Positions 16,926 to 23,362 of a stretch of 38,891 nt of DNA are shown here, piece after piece. The position numbers and the translations under genes are program-made. The stretch comes from Hyphomonadaceae bacterium (lineage in GTDB: Bacteria > Pseudomonadota > Alphaproteobacteria > Caulobacterales > Hyphomonadaceae), in contig JAOATF010000166.1 of assembly GCA_030158285.1 (NCBI GenBank), positions 1 to 38,891 of the forward strand, written 5' to 3'. Below the pieces are notes generated by a model. The model ran no database searches. It saw only the letters and a program-made list of their open reading frames with translations, and was not told where the DNA came from. The stretch's first letter is position 1. Every line of letters starts with the position of its first letter.

Positions 16926-17765
16926 ATGGTCGACAGACTGAGCAATGCGTCGGGCGTCCTTGGCGCTCTCAAACACCTGCAGTCGTCCAACAAGGACCTG
17001 ACTGCGGCGGATACGCGTCTGTCATCCGGCCTCAAGGTCGCCCGCGCGCGCGACGACGCCCCGTCCTATCACGCCGCCGAGATCATGAAGGGGCAGGGCG
17101 GATCGCTTGCCGCTGTCACGCTGAGCCTCAGCCGCGCCGAATCGATCTCCGACACCGCCATCGCCGGCGCCGAGCAGGTGATGAAACAGCTCAGCGCCAT
17201 GAAAGGCACCGCCGCCCAAGCCATGGCCGCGGGCCTCACCGACGACCAGCGGTCGGCCCTGCAGCAGCAGTATCAGGACCAGATCGCCACGCTACAGACC
17301 TTCGTCCGCAACGCGTCATTCGACGATTCCAACATTCTCGACGGCTCGAAGCCGAACGGCGTCTCCTTCATCGCCGATGCCGACGCCTCGCAGATGTTGA
17401 CGCTTCAGGGCCGCAACATCCTTCCGGGCGGCGGCGTCATCGTCGCGATGCCGTCGACGACCGCGCTCAGCAACACGCAGTCCGCTGCAGACACCCATGC
17501 CCTGATCGACCAGTCGATCGCCAACCTTGGCGACCAGCTGGTGTCCATGGGCGCCGAGAACAAGCGGATCGAGGCGCAGAAAGGCTTTGTCTCGCGCCTT
17601 GCCGATGCGCTGGCTGCCGGCGTTGGCCGGATGGTCGACACGGACCTGGCCGCCGAGACCGCGCTGATCCAGGCGCTGCAGGTGAAGCAAGAGCTGTCTG
17701 CGTCCGCTGTCAGCATTGCCAACGCGGCGCCGCAGGCGTTGTTGCAGCTGTTCCGGCCGATCTAG
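16926..17765 (+). CDS. Short flagellin 3
   Basis: The 279-residue product is a flagellin consisting almost only of the conserved terminal regions. The N-terminus includes LKHLQSSNKDLTAADTRLSSGLKVARARDDAPSYHAAEIMKGQ, and the C-terminus GRMVDTDLAAETALIQALQVKQELSASAVSIANAAPQALLQLFRPI. It lacks most of the variable middle domain of flagellins 1 and 2 and is a distant paralogue of them. Short divergent flagellins of this kind build the hook-proximal filament in Caulobacter. The ATG at 16926 has GGAGA 11-15 bases upstream. The marC-family gene starts 6 bases after its stop, so the two are probably co-translated. Confidence 0.92.
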   Translation: MVDRLSNASGVLGALKHLQSSNKDLTAADTRLSSGLKVARARDDAPSYHAAEIMKGQGGSLAAVTLSLSRAESISDTAIAGAEQVMKQLSAMKGTAAQAMAAGLTDDQRSALQQQYQDQIATLQTFVRNASFDDSNILDGSKPNGVSFIADADASQMLTLQGRNILPGGGVIVAMPSTTALSNTQSAADTHALIDQSIANLGDQLVSMGAENKRIEAQKGFVSRLADALAAGVGRMVDTDLAAETALIQALQVKQELSASAVSIANAAPQALLQLFRPI

Positions 17766-17771
17766 GCCGCC

Positions 17772-18446
17772 ATGCTGGGCCCGATCCAGTTCGAGCAGGC
17801 CGTCGCTGCCTTCGTCACGTTCTTCGTGCTCATCGACGCGCCGGGTGTTGCGCCCATTTTCGCCTCGCTTACCGCGCCGGGCGGCTCGGCCTATGCGCGC
17901 AAGATGGCGATCAAGTCTGTCTTCGTCGCAGCTCTGATCCTGTTCTTCTTTGCTTTCGCCGGCGCGTGGCTGCTGGGTGCGCTCGGGATTTCGCTGGATG
18001 CGTTCCGCGTCGCGGGCGGCGTGCTGCTGTTCCTCATCGCGCTGGAAATGGTGTTCGAGAAACGCCAGGCCCGGCAGAAGACGCGCGCCGACCAGGTTCT
18101 GGCCGATGAAGAGGCCGCCGGCCGTCTCGACGATGTCTCCGTGTTTCCGCTCGCCATTCCGATGATCGCCGGCCCCGGTTCGATCGCGACGGCAATGCTC
18201 TACATGCAGAATGCCGGCGGCAATCCCGTCGGCATCGGCATCGTGTCCTTCGCCATCGGCGCCAACCTCGTGCTCGCCGGGCTGATCTTCCTCGCGGCAG
18301 GTCCACTGCTGAAAGTGATGGGCGACCAGATCGCCGGCGCCATCACGCGCATCTTCGGCGTCATCCTGTCAGCGCTTGCCGTGCAGATGATCATCGTCGG
18401 GGTGATCGGCGCATTCGGCCTGCAGGTCGTGGCGGGCGGCCACTAG
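17772..18446 (+). CDS. MarC-family integral membrane protein
   Basis: The 224-residue product belongs to the MarC family (once linked to multiple antibiotic resistance, actual function unknown). It has about six membrane helices. FVLIDAPGVAPIFASLT is the family motif near the N-terminus and PLAIPMIAGPGSIATAML the equivalent motif in the second half, reflecting an internal duplication. A charged cytoplasmic loop (EKRQARQKTRADQVLADEEAAGRLDD) separates the halves. It begins 6 bases after the flagellin 3 stop without a clear ribosome-binding site of its own, which suggests coupled translation, an unusual pairing. A REP-like inverted repeat follows at 18464-18584. Confidence 0.92.
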   Translation: MLGPIQFEQAVAAFVTFFVLIDAPGVAPIFASLTAPGGSAYARKMAIKSVFVAALILFFFAFAGAWLLGALGISLDAFRVAGGVLLFLIALEMVFEKRQARQKTRADQVLADEEAAGRLDDVSVFPLAIPMIAGPGSIATAMLYMQNAGGNPVGIGIVSFAIGANLVLAGLIFLAAGPLLKVMGDQIAGAITRIFGVILSALAVQMIIVGVIGAFGLQVVAGGH

Positions 18447-18463
18447 GCGTTCTTGAGAACTGT

Positions 18464-18584
18464 AGACCTCCACCTGTCCTCCCCGCCTTGCGGGGAGGGA
18501 CCGCGCAGCATAACCGCCCTTCAATGTCGGGTAAGTTGGCGCAGCAAGCTTCCTCCCCATTTATGGGGAAGACAGGTGGGGGTC
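18464..18584. repeat. REP-like intergenic inverted repeat (copy A)
   Basis: The outer arms AGACCTCCACCTGTCCTCCCC (18464-18484) and GGGGAAGACAGGTGGGGGTCT (about 18564-18584) are imperfectly complementary. Each arm runs into its own hairpin: CTCCCCGCCTTGCGGGGAG on the left and CTCCCCATTTATGGGG on the right. The whole can fold as a long stem with two side hairpins. It lies between the convergent marC-family gene and the gene ending at 18611, where it may also terminate transcription. A related pair is at 24324-24444. Confidence 0.7.
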
Positions 18585-18610
18585 TGTCAGATTGCGGGCG
18601 CGTCCCAGCC

Positions 18611-19921
18611 TCAGGCCGGGTGCTCTTCCATCAGGTAGACGGCGCTTTTCTTGACCGGGCGGCCGCGGCGGAACGACTTCCAGAAGGTCGTCAGCGCCAC
18701 GAAGGCCAGCAGCAGCAGGCAGGCGGCAACGCCGGCGACCTGCAGTTTCAGCGCGTTGGTCCACGGCACCACCGTGCGCGCCGTCTCCAGCAGGTTGTCG
18801 CCGTCGAAATGCTCCAGCGCCACGGCGCGGTCGCCGCCCGCTGCGGCCACGAGACCGGCGGCGCGCAGGTCTACCCCATCATTGACGCGGCTGACGATCT
18901 GGATCGCCGATTCAACCGAGGTGTCATGCGCGATCTCGCGGAGGATCTTGAACTCGGCCAGCAGCGGCGCAAGTTTCTCGCGGTCGATCACGGTCTTGAA
19001 CACGCGCGCGACCACAGCTTCGGCGGCCGGCGTGTAGTTGAGCTGGTTGCCAAGCTCGGCGGCCAGCACCGTCTTCATCTCGGCCACTGGAACCACGTCC
19101 TCGATGCGGCGCGTGAGATAGGTCTTGAACGGGATCGGCGCGGCCGTGCGGATGCGCAGCGTGGCCATCGCCACAGAAGCGCCCTCGCGCTCCTCGTCGT
19201 CGGCGAGGATCAGGCCGATGCCGGACAGCAGGAAGTCGGTTGGCAGTTCGGACTTGTCGTCATTGGCCCAGTTCACCGCCGCCTTGGCATGGCCGCGCAC
19301 ATTGCCAAGCAGGTTGATCCGGGTTTCGTTGCGATCTTCGTCGTCGGTGGGGGCGTCGGTGGCGTCCTCGACGACGACCGTGTTCAGGGCAGGGGCGGAG
19401 GTGACGACCGCCGAGGTCGCGCCCGGCACGGCCGAAGCCGGCGCCGAGGCGTTGAACATGCTCACCACGGACTTGGTGCTCATGTTCTCGTAGATGCTCT
19501 GCACATCATCCGGCAGGTAGGCGAGGGCGGCCTGCAGCATGGCTTCATCGCCCGCGCCGTCGGACACAGCGACCCGCGCCCGCAGCGCCTCGCCATCCTT
19601 GCCGTCGAGCATGGCCGGCGCGCCGAGCAGCAGGCCACGCACGCGGGCCATGTCCTCGTCCTTGAGGGCTTCACGCACCAGGTCGGACCAGACCTTGCGC
19701 GGGGCGACATCGTCTTTCAGGGAAATCTGCTGGAACCGTTCATCCATCGCCTGGCGCGTCGCGGCCATGGCTTCGGGCGTGGACAGGAAAGCGGGGCGTT
19801 CGCCGCCATAGGCCTGCGAAATCAGATGCGCCGCCATGAATGGGGTCGCACACAATGCGCCATTGAAAATGAGAGCAGCGTAAGCCGCAAAAGGGATACG
19901 GCGCTTCCGACGACGATTCAT
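18611..19921 (-). CDS. Unrecognised bitopic membrane protein
   Basis: The 436-residue product is not one I recognise. It starts MNRRRKRRIPFAAYAALIFNGALCATPFMAA, a basic tail and membrane segment (about 10-32). A large, probably periplasmic, hydrophilic region follows, rich in Ala, Asp and Glu, with a low-complexity acidic/Ser-Ala stretch around residues 155-200. A second membrane segment (about 393-413, LQVAGVAACLLLLAFVALTTF) leads to a short basic cytoplasmic tail. The topology suggests an envelope scaffold or assembly factor; no catalytic motif is seen. The ATG at 19921 has GGAAG about 8 bases upstream. Its leader contains a terminator-like hairpin and a 12-bp inverted repeat. It lies downstream of the flgI-flgJ-flbY genes on the same strand, so a flagellar role is possible but unproven. 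Confidence 0.75.
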   Translation of the reverse strand: MNRRRKRRIPFAAYAALIFNGALCATPFMAAHLISQAYGGERPAFLSTPEAMAATRQAMDERFQQISLKDDVAPRKVWSDLVREALKDEDMARVRGLLLGAPAMLDGKDGEALRARVAVSDGAGDEAMLQAALAYLPDDVQSIYENMSTKSVVSMFNASAPASAVPGATSAVVTSAPALNTVVVEDATDAPTDDEDRNETRINLLGNVRGHAKAAVNWANDDKSELPTDFLLSGIGLILADDEEREGASVAMATLRIRTAAPIPFKTYLTRRIEDVVPVAEMKTVLAAELGNQLNYTPAAEAVVARVFKTVIDREKLAPLLAEFKILREIAHDTSVESAIQIVSRVNDGVDLRAAGLVAAAGGDRAVALEHFDGDNLLETARTVVPWTNALKLQVAGVAACLLLLAFVALTTFWKSFRRGRPVKKSAVYLMEEHPA

Positions 19922-19942
19922 CGAACCCGCTTCCAACTCAAG

Positions 19943-19972
19943 GCGATGTCAGGTCAGCCCACCTGACGTCGC
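19943..19972 (-). promoter_or_regulatory. 12-bp inverted repeat just before the bitopic-protein gene
   Basis: GCGATGTCAGGT (19943-19954) and ACCTGACGTCGC (19961-19972) pair with one mismatch around a 6-base loop. The repeat is 21 bases upstream of the ATG at 19921. It could be an operator or a hairpin in the 5' untranslated region. No U-run follows in either direction, so a terminator is unlikely. Confidence 0.5.
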
Positions 19973-20045
19973 TTACGCACCCCGGCCTCGTACCGTTGTT
20001 TTCCGGTAGCCCTCCGAGATCAAGGGGGCAAGTCGCCTCACGCAC

Positions 20046-20080
20046 AAAAAAACCACGACATGCAGGCCTGTCGTGCATGT
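20046..20080 (-). terminator. Terminator-like hairpin with overlapping alternative stem
   Basis: On the minus strand CACGACA (20075-20069) pairs with TGTCGTG (20060-20054) and is followed by GG and seven T's (20052-20046), the form of an intrinsic terminator. The alternative 7-bp stem ACATGCA/TGCATGT (20080-20074 with 20064-20058) uses part of the same bases and would exclude it. It may end a small RNA or the flgI operon, or act as an attenuator for the gene at 18611-19921. Confidence 0.5.
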
Positions 20081-20158
20081 AACGCGCGCAGTTGGATTGT
20101 GGCCATCGCGTGGCAGGCGCATTTGCTGACGCTGCGCTGATGCCTCGTCTGATGCGGA

Positions 20159-20175
20159 AACCCCATAATGGGGTT
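20159..20175 (-). terminator. Weak terminator after the flgI-flgJ-flbY genes
   Basis: On the minus strand the hairpin AACCCC-ATTAT-GGGGTT is followed by TCC, so the U-run is short. It lies about 20 bases beyond the stop of the last gene of the operon. Confidence 0.4.
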
Positions 20176-20195
20176 CTGCCATGGGGCTATTGTGC

Positions 20196-20636
20196 TCAGG
20201 CCTTCGCGTCGAGCGCGAGGCCGGAAGCCTGACGGTTGGGGCCGGTATTCATTGCGCCAGCGCGACCATAGCCCGCCGGCGCACTGCGCACTGACGCAAG
20301 CTCCGTTGCGATCGAGCGCACGAGGCCCTCGGTCACCTCTTTCGATGCCGCAAGGGCATGGGAATGGGTTGCGAGCACGCGCTCCAGCTCCTGCGAGCCG
20401 GACTTAAGGGCTTCCTTGCGCGCCGCCGACAGTCCGGCCAGCAGGCTCGGGTCGGCCTTGATACGCGAGACTTCGAGACGCCAGGCATGGACGAGGCGTT
20501 CCTTCTCGTCCCAGTCCGCATTGGCTTGCGAGAGCCTGTGCTCGCGCAGCGCCGTGATCTCGTTGGCCACGAGCCCGATCAGGCGGCGCGTCATCACGTC
20601 CAGCTGTTCGGCGCGGTCTTCGACGTCTGCGGCCAT
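20196..20636 (-). CDS. FlbY/FlgN-like flagellar protein
   Basis: The 146-residue product is a mostly helical, hydrophilic protein without signal or membrane segment. The N-terminal helix carries DRAEQLDVMTRRLIGLVANEITALREHRLS, followed by further charged helices and a loose C-terminal tail with RAGAMNTGPNRQASGLALDAKA. Both the helix pattern and the place, directly after flgI and the rod-binding flgJ gene, fit the FlbY/FlgN-like protein of Caulobacter-type flagellar operons, which may act as a chaperone for hook-associated proteins. The ATG overlaps the previous stop as TAATG, so its translation is coupled to flgJ. Sequence similarity in this family is low, hence moderate confidence in the name. 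Confidence 0.65.
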   Translation of the reverse strand: MAADVEDRAEQLDVMTRRLIGLVANEITALREHRLSQANADWDEKERLVHAWRLEVSRIKADPSLLAGLSAARKEALKSGSQELERVLATHSHALAASKEVTEGLVRSIATELASVRSAPAGYGRAGAMNTGPNRQASGLALDAKA

Positions 20637-20953
20637 TATTCCAGTCCCTGCATCTTCAGGATTTCCTTCATCACCGAGTCGGCGATGCCGATGCCGCCGC
20701 CCTTGGTGATGGCGTCGGCATACTGGTCCAGCAGCATGGGCCGGAAAGTCGCTTCGGCATTGCCGCCGCCGAACGGTCCATCCGTCTCCAGCCCCTGGAA
20801 CATCGGCCCCAGCATTTCCGAGATGAACATGCGCTCGAACTGCTGGGCCACATGGCGGGCCTGCTCGCGCGTCTTCACGTCGGCGACGTTGGGCGTGGCC
20901 TTGCGCTGCGCCAGCACATCGACGGGCGCGGAGGGGAGACCCAGCTCGGCCAT
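20636..20953 (-). CDS. flgJ: Rod-binding protein, FlgJ N-terminal type
   Basis: The 105-residue product is the FlgJ rod-capping domain alone, which helps polymerise the rod in the periplasm. The core is QARHVAQQFERMFISEMLGPMFQGL followed by GGGNAEATFRPMLLDQYADAITKGGGIGIADSVMKEILKMQ, the usual pattern of this domain. The peptidoglycan-hydrolysing domain found at the C-terminus of E. coli FlgJ is absent, as is common in alphaproteobacteria, so a separate muramidase must open the wall. Start and stop overlap flgI and the downstream gene as TAATG on both sides, giving a tightly coupled three-gene operon. Confidence 0.88.
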   Translation of the reverse strand: MAELGLPSAPVDVLAQRKATPNVADVKTREQARHVAQQFERMFISEMLGPMFQGLETDGPFGGGNAEATFRPMLLDQYADAITKGGGIGIADSVMKEILKMQGLE

Positions 20954-22053
20954 TACATGACCTCGATTTCGGCCTGCAGCGCGCCCGACGCCTTCAGGGC
21001 CTGCAGGATGACGATCAGGTCGCGTGGGGAAACGCCCAGCGAGTTCAGCCCCGTCACCAGCTCGCGCAGCGGCACGCCATTGCCGCCGACCAGCGCCAGT
21101 CGCGCGGGATCTTCTTCCGCCGAGATGTCCGTTTGCGGCACCACCACCGGCGGCGCGTTGGTGAATGAGTTCGGCATGGCGACGCCCGGCGTCTCCTGCA
21201 CATGGATGGTCAGGTTGCCCTGCGCGATCGCGACGGTGGAGATGCGCACATTCTCGCCCATCACGATGACGCCCGTGGTCTCGTTGATGATCACGCGCGC
21301 ACGCTGCTCGGGCTCGACCTCAAGGCCTTCGATCTGCGCGATGAACGCCGCCATGTCGCGGAACGTGTTCGGGCGGCGCAGGCGCACAGTGCCCGGGTCC
21401 ATCGCGGAGGCCGCATCGACGCCGACAAATGCGTTGATCGCACCGGCGATGCGTGTGGCCGTGGTGAAATCGGGGTTGCGGAGGGAGAGGCGGAGTTCTG
21501 ACTGTGCTGCCAGGTCGAAGCGTAGTTCGCGTTCTATTGTGGCGCCGTTGGGGACGCGGCCACTGGTTGGGATGTTGCGGGTGAGGGACGCGCCCGAGGC
21601 GCCGCTGGCGGTGAAGGCGCCGACCGCGACTGAGCCTTGCGCCGAAGCGTAAGCCTGTCCGTCCGCGCCCAGCAGGGGGGTGGCCAGCAGGGTGCCGCCT
21701 TCGAGGCTCTTGGCGTCGCAGACGGCCGAGACCGTCACGTCGATGCGCGTGCCGTTGGCGGCGAAGGGGGGCAGGTTGGCCGTGACCATCACGGCGGCGG
21801 CGTTCTTGGTGTTGAGGTTGGCGTTGCGCGTGTTGACGCCCAGCCGCTCCATCATGCTTTCGATCGACTGGCGCAGCATGGCGCAGTTGCGCAGGCTGTC
21901 GCCCGAGCCCTTGAGGCCGAACACGATGCCGTAGCCGATCAACTGGTTCTCGCGCACGCCTTCGACGTCGACGATGTCCTTCAGCCGCGTGCCGGCGAGG
22001 GCAGGCGGGGCGATGGACAGCAGACACAGAAGGGCGAGGACGAGCGCGCGCAT
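20953..22053 (-). CDS. flgI: Flagellar P-ring protein FlgI
   Basis: The 366-residue product forms the P ring in the peptidoglycan layer around the rod. A Sec signal peptide (MRALVLALLCLLSIAPPALAG) leads into TRLKDIVDVEGVRENQLIGYGIVFGLKGSGDSL, the family signature. The internal VMVTANLPPFAANGTRIDVTVS and the C-terminal LRELVTGLNSLGVSPRDLIVILQALKASGALQAEIEVM are also typical. The length is normal. It is the first gene of the flgI-flgJ-flbY operon and diverges from fliX across a 174-base region containing a CtrA box. FlgA, its chaperone, is encoded at 35903-36628. Confidence 0.97.
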   Translation of the reverse strand: MRALVLALLCLLSIAPPALAGTRLKDIVDVEGVRENQLIGYGIVFGLKGSGDSLRNCAMLRQSIESMMERLGVNTRNANLNTKNAAAVMVTANLPPFAANGTRIDVTVSAVCDAKSLEGGTLLATPLLGADGQAYASAQGSVAVGAFTASGASGASLTRNIPTSGRVPNGATIERELRFDLAAQSELRLSLRNPDFTTATRIAGAINAFVGVDAASAMDPGTVRLRRPNTFRDMAAFIAQIEGLEVEPEQRARVIINETTGVIVMGENVRISTVAIAQGNLTIHVQETPGVAMPNSFTNAPPVVVPQTDISAEEDPARLALVGGNGVPLRELVTGLNSLGVSPRDLIVILQALKASGALQAEIEVM

Positions 22054-22177
22054 GGGATACCAGGATACGGGTGACGGAAATGTCCGACCGTTCTGGCCGC
22101 AGCGTTCTTCAGCCGTGAGCTTCGCCCGGGAAATCGCAACAAAGCCTTAAGCAGGATTTCCAGCGTGGAAACGATGC

Positions 22178-22193
22178 TTAATCCGCCATTAAC
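22178..22193. promoter_or_regulatory. CtrA binding box between flgI and fliX
   Basis: TTAA (22178-22181), TCCGCCA, then TTAAC (22189-22193) is an exact TTAA-N7-TTAA(C) match, the full CtrA recognition site of Caulobacterales. It lies in the divergent flgI/fliX region, where CtrA-controlled class II flagellar promoters are known in Caulobacter. Another TTAA half-site is at 22147-22150. Confidence 0.75.
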
Positions 22194-22227
22194 CAACTGG
22201 GACAAATCTGCCGGGTGAGGAGCCCCC

Positions 22228-22656
22228 ATGAAGGTCAGTTCCACCTCGTCGACCACGTCCACCGCTGGCAGCAGCGGGGCAAAGCCTGCAGCCGAAGGTT
22301 TCGGTGACCTGCTGAACGTCAGCGGGACCGCGCCGCGTGCGGCGGCTTCGGGCGTTTCCGGCGCGGCCGGCGTCTCCGGGATTTCGGCGCTGCTGGCCCT
22401 GCAGGGCATTGGCGGGCCCGAAGCGCGCGCCCGCGCCCTGCGCAAGGGCCGCCGCCTGCTCGATGCGCTCGACCGGCTGCAGCTGGCGATGCTGGGCGAC
22501 GGGCCCACGCAGCGCCATCTCCAGCTGCTCAACAATGCCCTGTCCGAACAGCGTGACCCGTCCGGCGATTTCGGCCTCGACGAGACCCTGAACTGGGCCG
22601 AGGTCCGCGCCGCGGTGGAAGCCGCCAAGCTCGAACGGGCGAACGAACCGGCCTGA
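22228..22656 (+). CDS. fliX: Flagellar assembly regulator FliX
   Basis: The 142-residue product matches FliX, the Caulobacter-type protein that couples completion of the early flagellar structure to activity of the sigma-54 activator FlbD. The N-terminal third is Ser/Gly/Ala-rich and probably disordered. The conserved part has GISALLALQGIGGPEARARALRKGRRLLDALDRLQLAMLGDG, then a helical C-terminus. GAGGAG lies 7-8 bases before the ATG. A CtrA box is 35-50 bases upstream, and TGCCGGGTG, a word also found at the fliL promoter, is at 22209-22217. Its divergence from flgI matches the Caulobacter arrangement. Confidence 0.9.
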   Translation: MKVSSTSSTTSTAGSSGAKPAAEGFGDLLNVSGTAPRAAASGVSGAAGVSGISALLALQGIGGPEARARALRKGRRLLDALDRLQLAMLGDGPTQRHLQLLNNALSEQRDPSGDFGLDETLNWAEVRAAVEAAKLERANEPA

Positions 22657-22672
22657 TTACCCGCGCTGGGGC

Positions 22673-22717
22673 ATGCTGCGACGCAGCATCCTGCATGCTG
22701 CGTGAGCGTTCGCTCAC
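22673..22717. repeat. Two near-perfect palindromes after fliX
   Basis: ATGCTGCG-A-CGCAGCAT (22673-22689) is a perfect palindrome with a 1-base centre. GTGAGCG-TT-CGCTCAC (22702-22717) is a perfect 7-bp hairpin. ATGCTGCG occurs again at 22695-22702 between them. Neither has a U-run. The function is unknown; they may help end or process the fliX transcript. Confidence 0.5.
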
Positions 22718-22767
22718 CAGAACTGCCCGAAAGCTGGGCATGGTCAAAAAATTGCAACAAATACAAT

Positions 22768-22794
22768 CGCCCGTTGCGTGCAAACGGGCGTTTA
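22768..22794. terminator. Hairpin before dksA, possible terminator or leader element
   Basis: A perfect 8-bp stem CGCCCGTT (22768-22775) / AACGGGCG (22783-22790) with a 7-base loop is followed by only TTTA on the plus strand. On the minus strand a long A/T-rich tract follows. It lies about 80 bases before the dksA start, so it either ends fliX transcription or belongs to the dksA leader. Confidence 0.4.
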
Positions 22795-22870
22795 CGGGGT
22801 GGGGCGTGTCGGTTATACAGCCCGCCCATCTGAGGCAGCCCGTCATTGGGCGCGCCAGGGAGTTGGCAGA

Positions 22871-23284
22871 ATGAGTTCCAAGACGGCCACCTACAAGCCG
22901 ACCGAGAACGAGCCCTATATGGGCAAGAAGCAGCTCAAGTATTTCCGGGAGAAGCTCGTCGCCTGGAAGGAAGAGATCCTTCAGGGCAACCGCGAGACGA
23001 TCAACGGCATGCAGGAAAACGTGGCGCCGATCCCGGACCTCGTTGACCGCGCATCGTCGGAAGCCGATCGCGCCCTCGAACTCCGCACCCGCGATCGCGA
23101 GCGCAAGCTGATCTCCAAGATCGACGCGGCCATCCGCCGGATCGAGCTTGGCGAATACGGCTACTGCGAAGAGACCGGCGAGCCGATCGGCATCAAGCGC
23201 CTCGACGCCCGCCCGATCGCCACCCTCAGCCTCGAGGCGCAGGAACGTCACGAGCGCAAGGAAAAGACGATCCGGGACGACTGA
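22871..23284 (+). CDS. dksA: RNA polymerase-binding transcription factor DksA
   Basis: The 137-residue product binds the RNA polymerase secondary channel and works with ppGpp. The coiled-coil tip motif DxxDxA is present as DLVDRA (residues 56-61). ALELRTRDRERKLISKIDAAIRRIELGEYGYCEETGEPIGIKRLDARP continues into the globular domain. Of the four zinc-binding cysteines of E. coli DksA only Cys99 remains; the others are Thr102, Ser120 and Ala123. A zinc finger is therefore unlikely to form, as in other alphaproteobacterial homologues. The ATG at 22871 has AGGGAG about 8 bases upstream; a longer reading frame upstream is not supported. Confidence 0.95.
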   Translation: MSSKTATYKPTENEPYMGKKQLKYFREKLVAWKEEILQGNRETINGMQENVAPIPDLVDRASSEADRALELRTRDRERKLISKIDAAIRRIELGEYGYCEETGEPIGIKRLDARPIATLSLEAQERHERKEKTIRDD

Positions 23285-23314
23285 TCGTCCTGCCGTCCTC
23301 CTGCTGCACCTAAG

Positions 23315-23357
23315 CCCTCATCCCGAGGAGGCCGAAGGCCGTCTCGAAGGACGAGGG
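23315..23357. repeat. Palindromic intergenic repeat between dksA and the convergent channel gene
   Basis: Outer arms CCCTCATCC and GGACGAGGG pair with one mismatch, and the inner GAGGAGGCC / GGCCGTCTC also pairs largely. The form matches a dispersed palindrome seen in many alphaproteobacterial genomes. It lies between two converging genes and may serve as a bidirectional terminator. Confidence 0.65.
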
Positions 23358-23362
23358 CGTGC

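Noticed and set aside
19922..20045. Cyclic-di-GMP or S-adenosylmethionine riboswitch
   Set aside because: The known conserved core sequences are not present; only generic hairpins can be seen.
22194..22212. Sigma-54-like TGGGACAAATCTGCC before fliX
   Set aside because: The -12 element is shifted by one base and the -24 element has two mismatches; the CtrA box is the better explanation.
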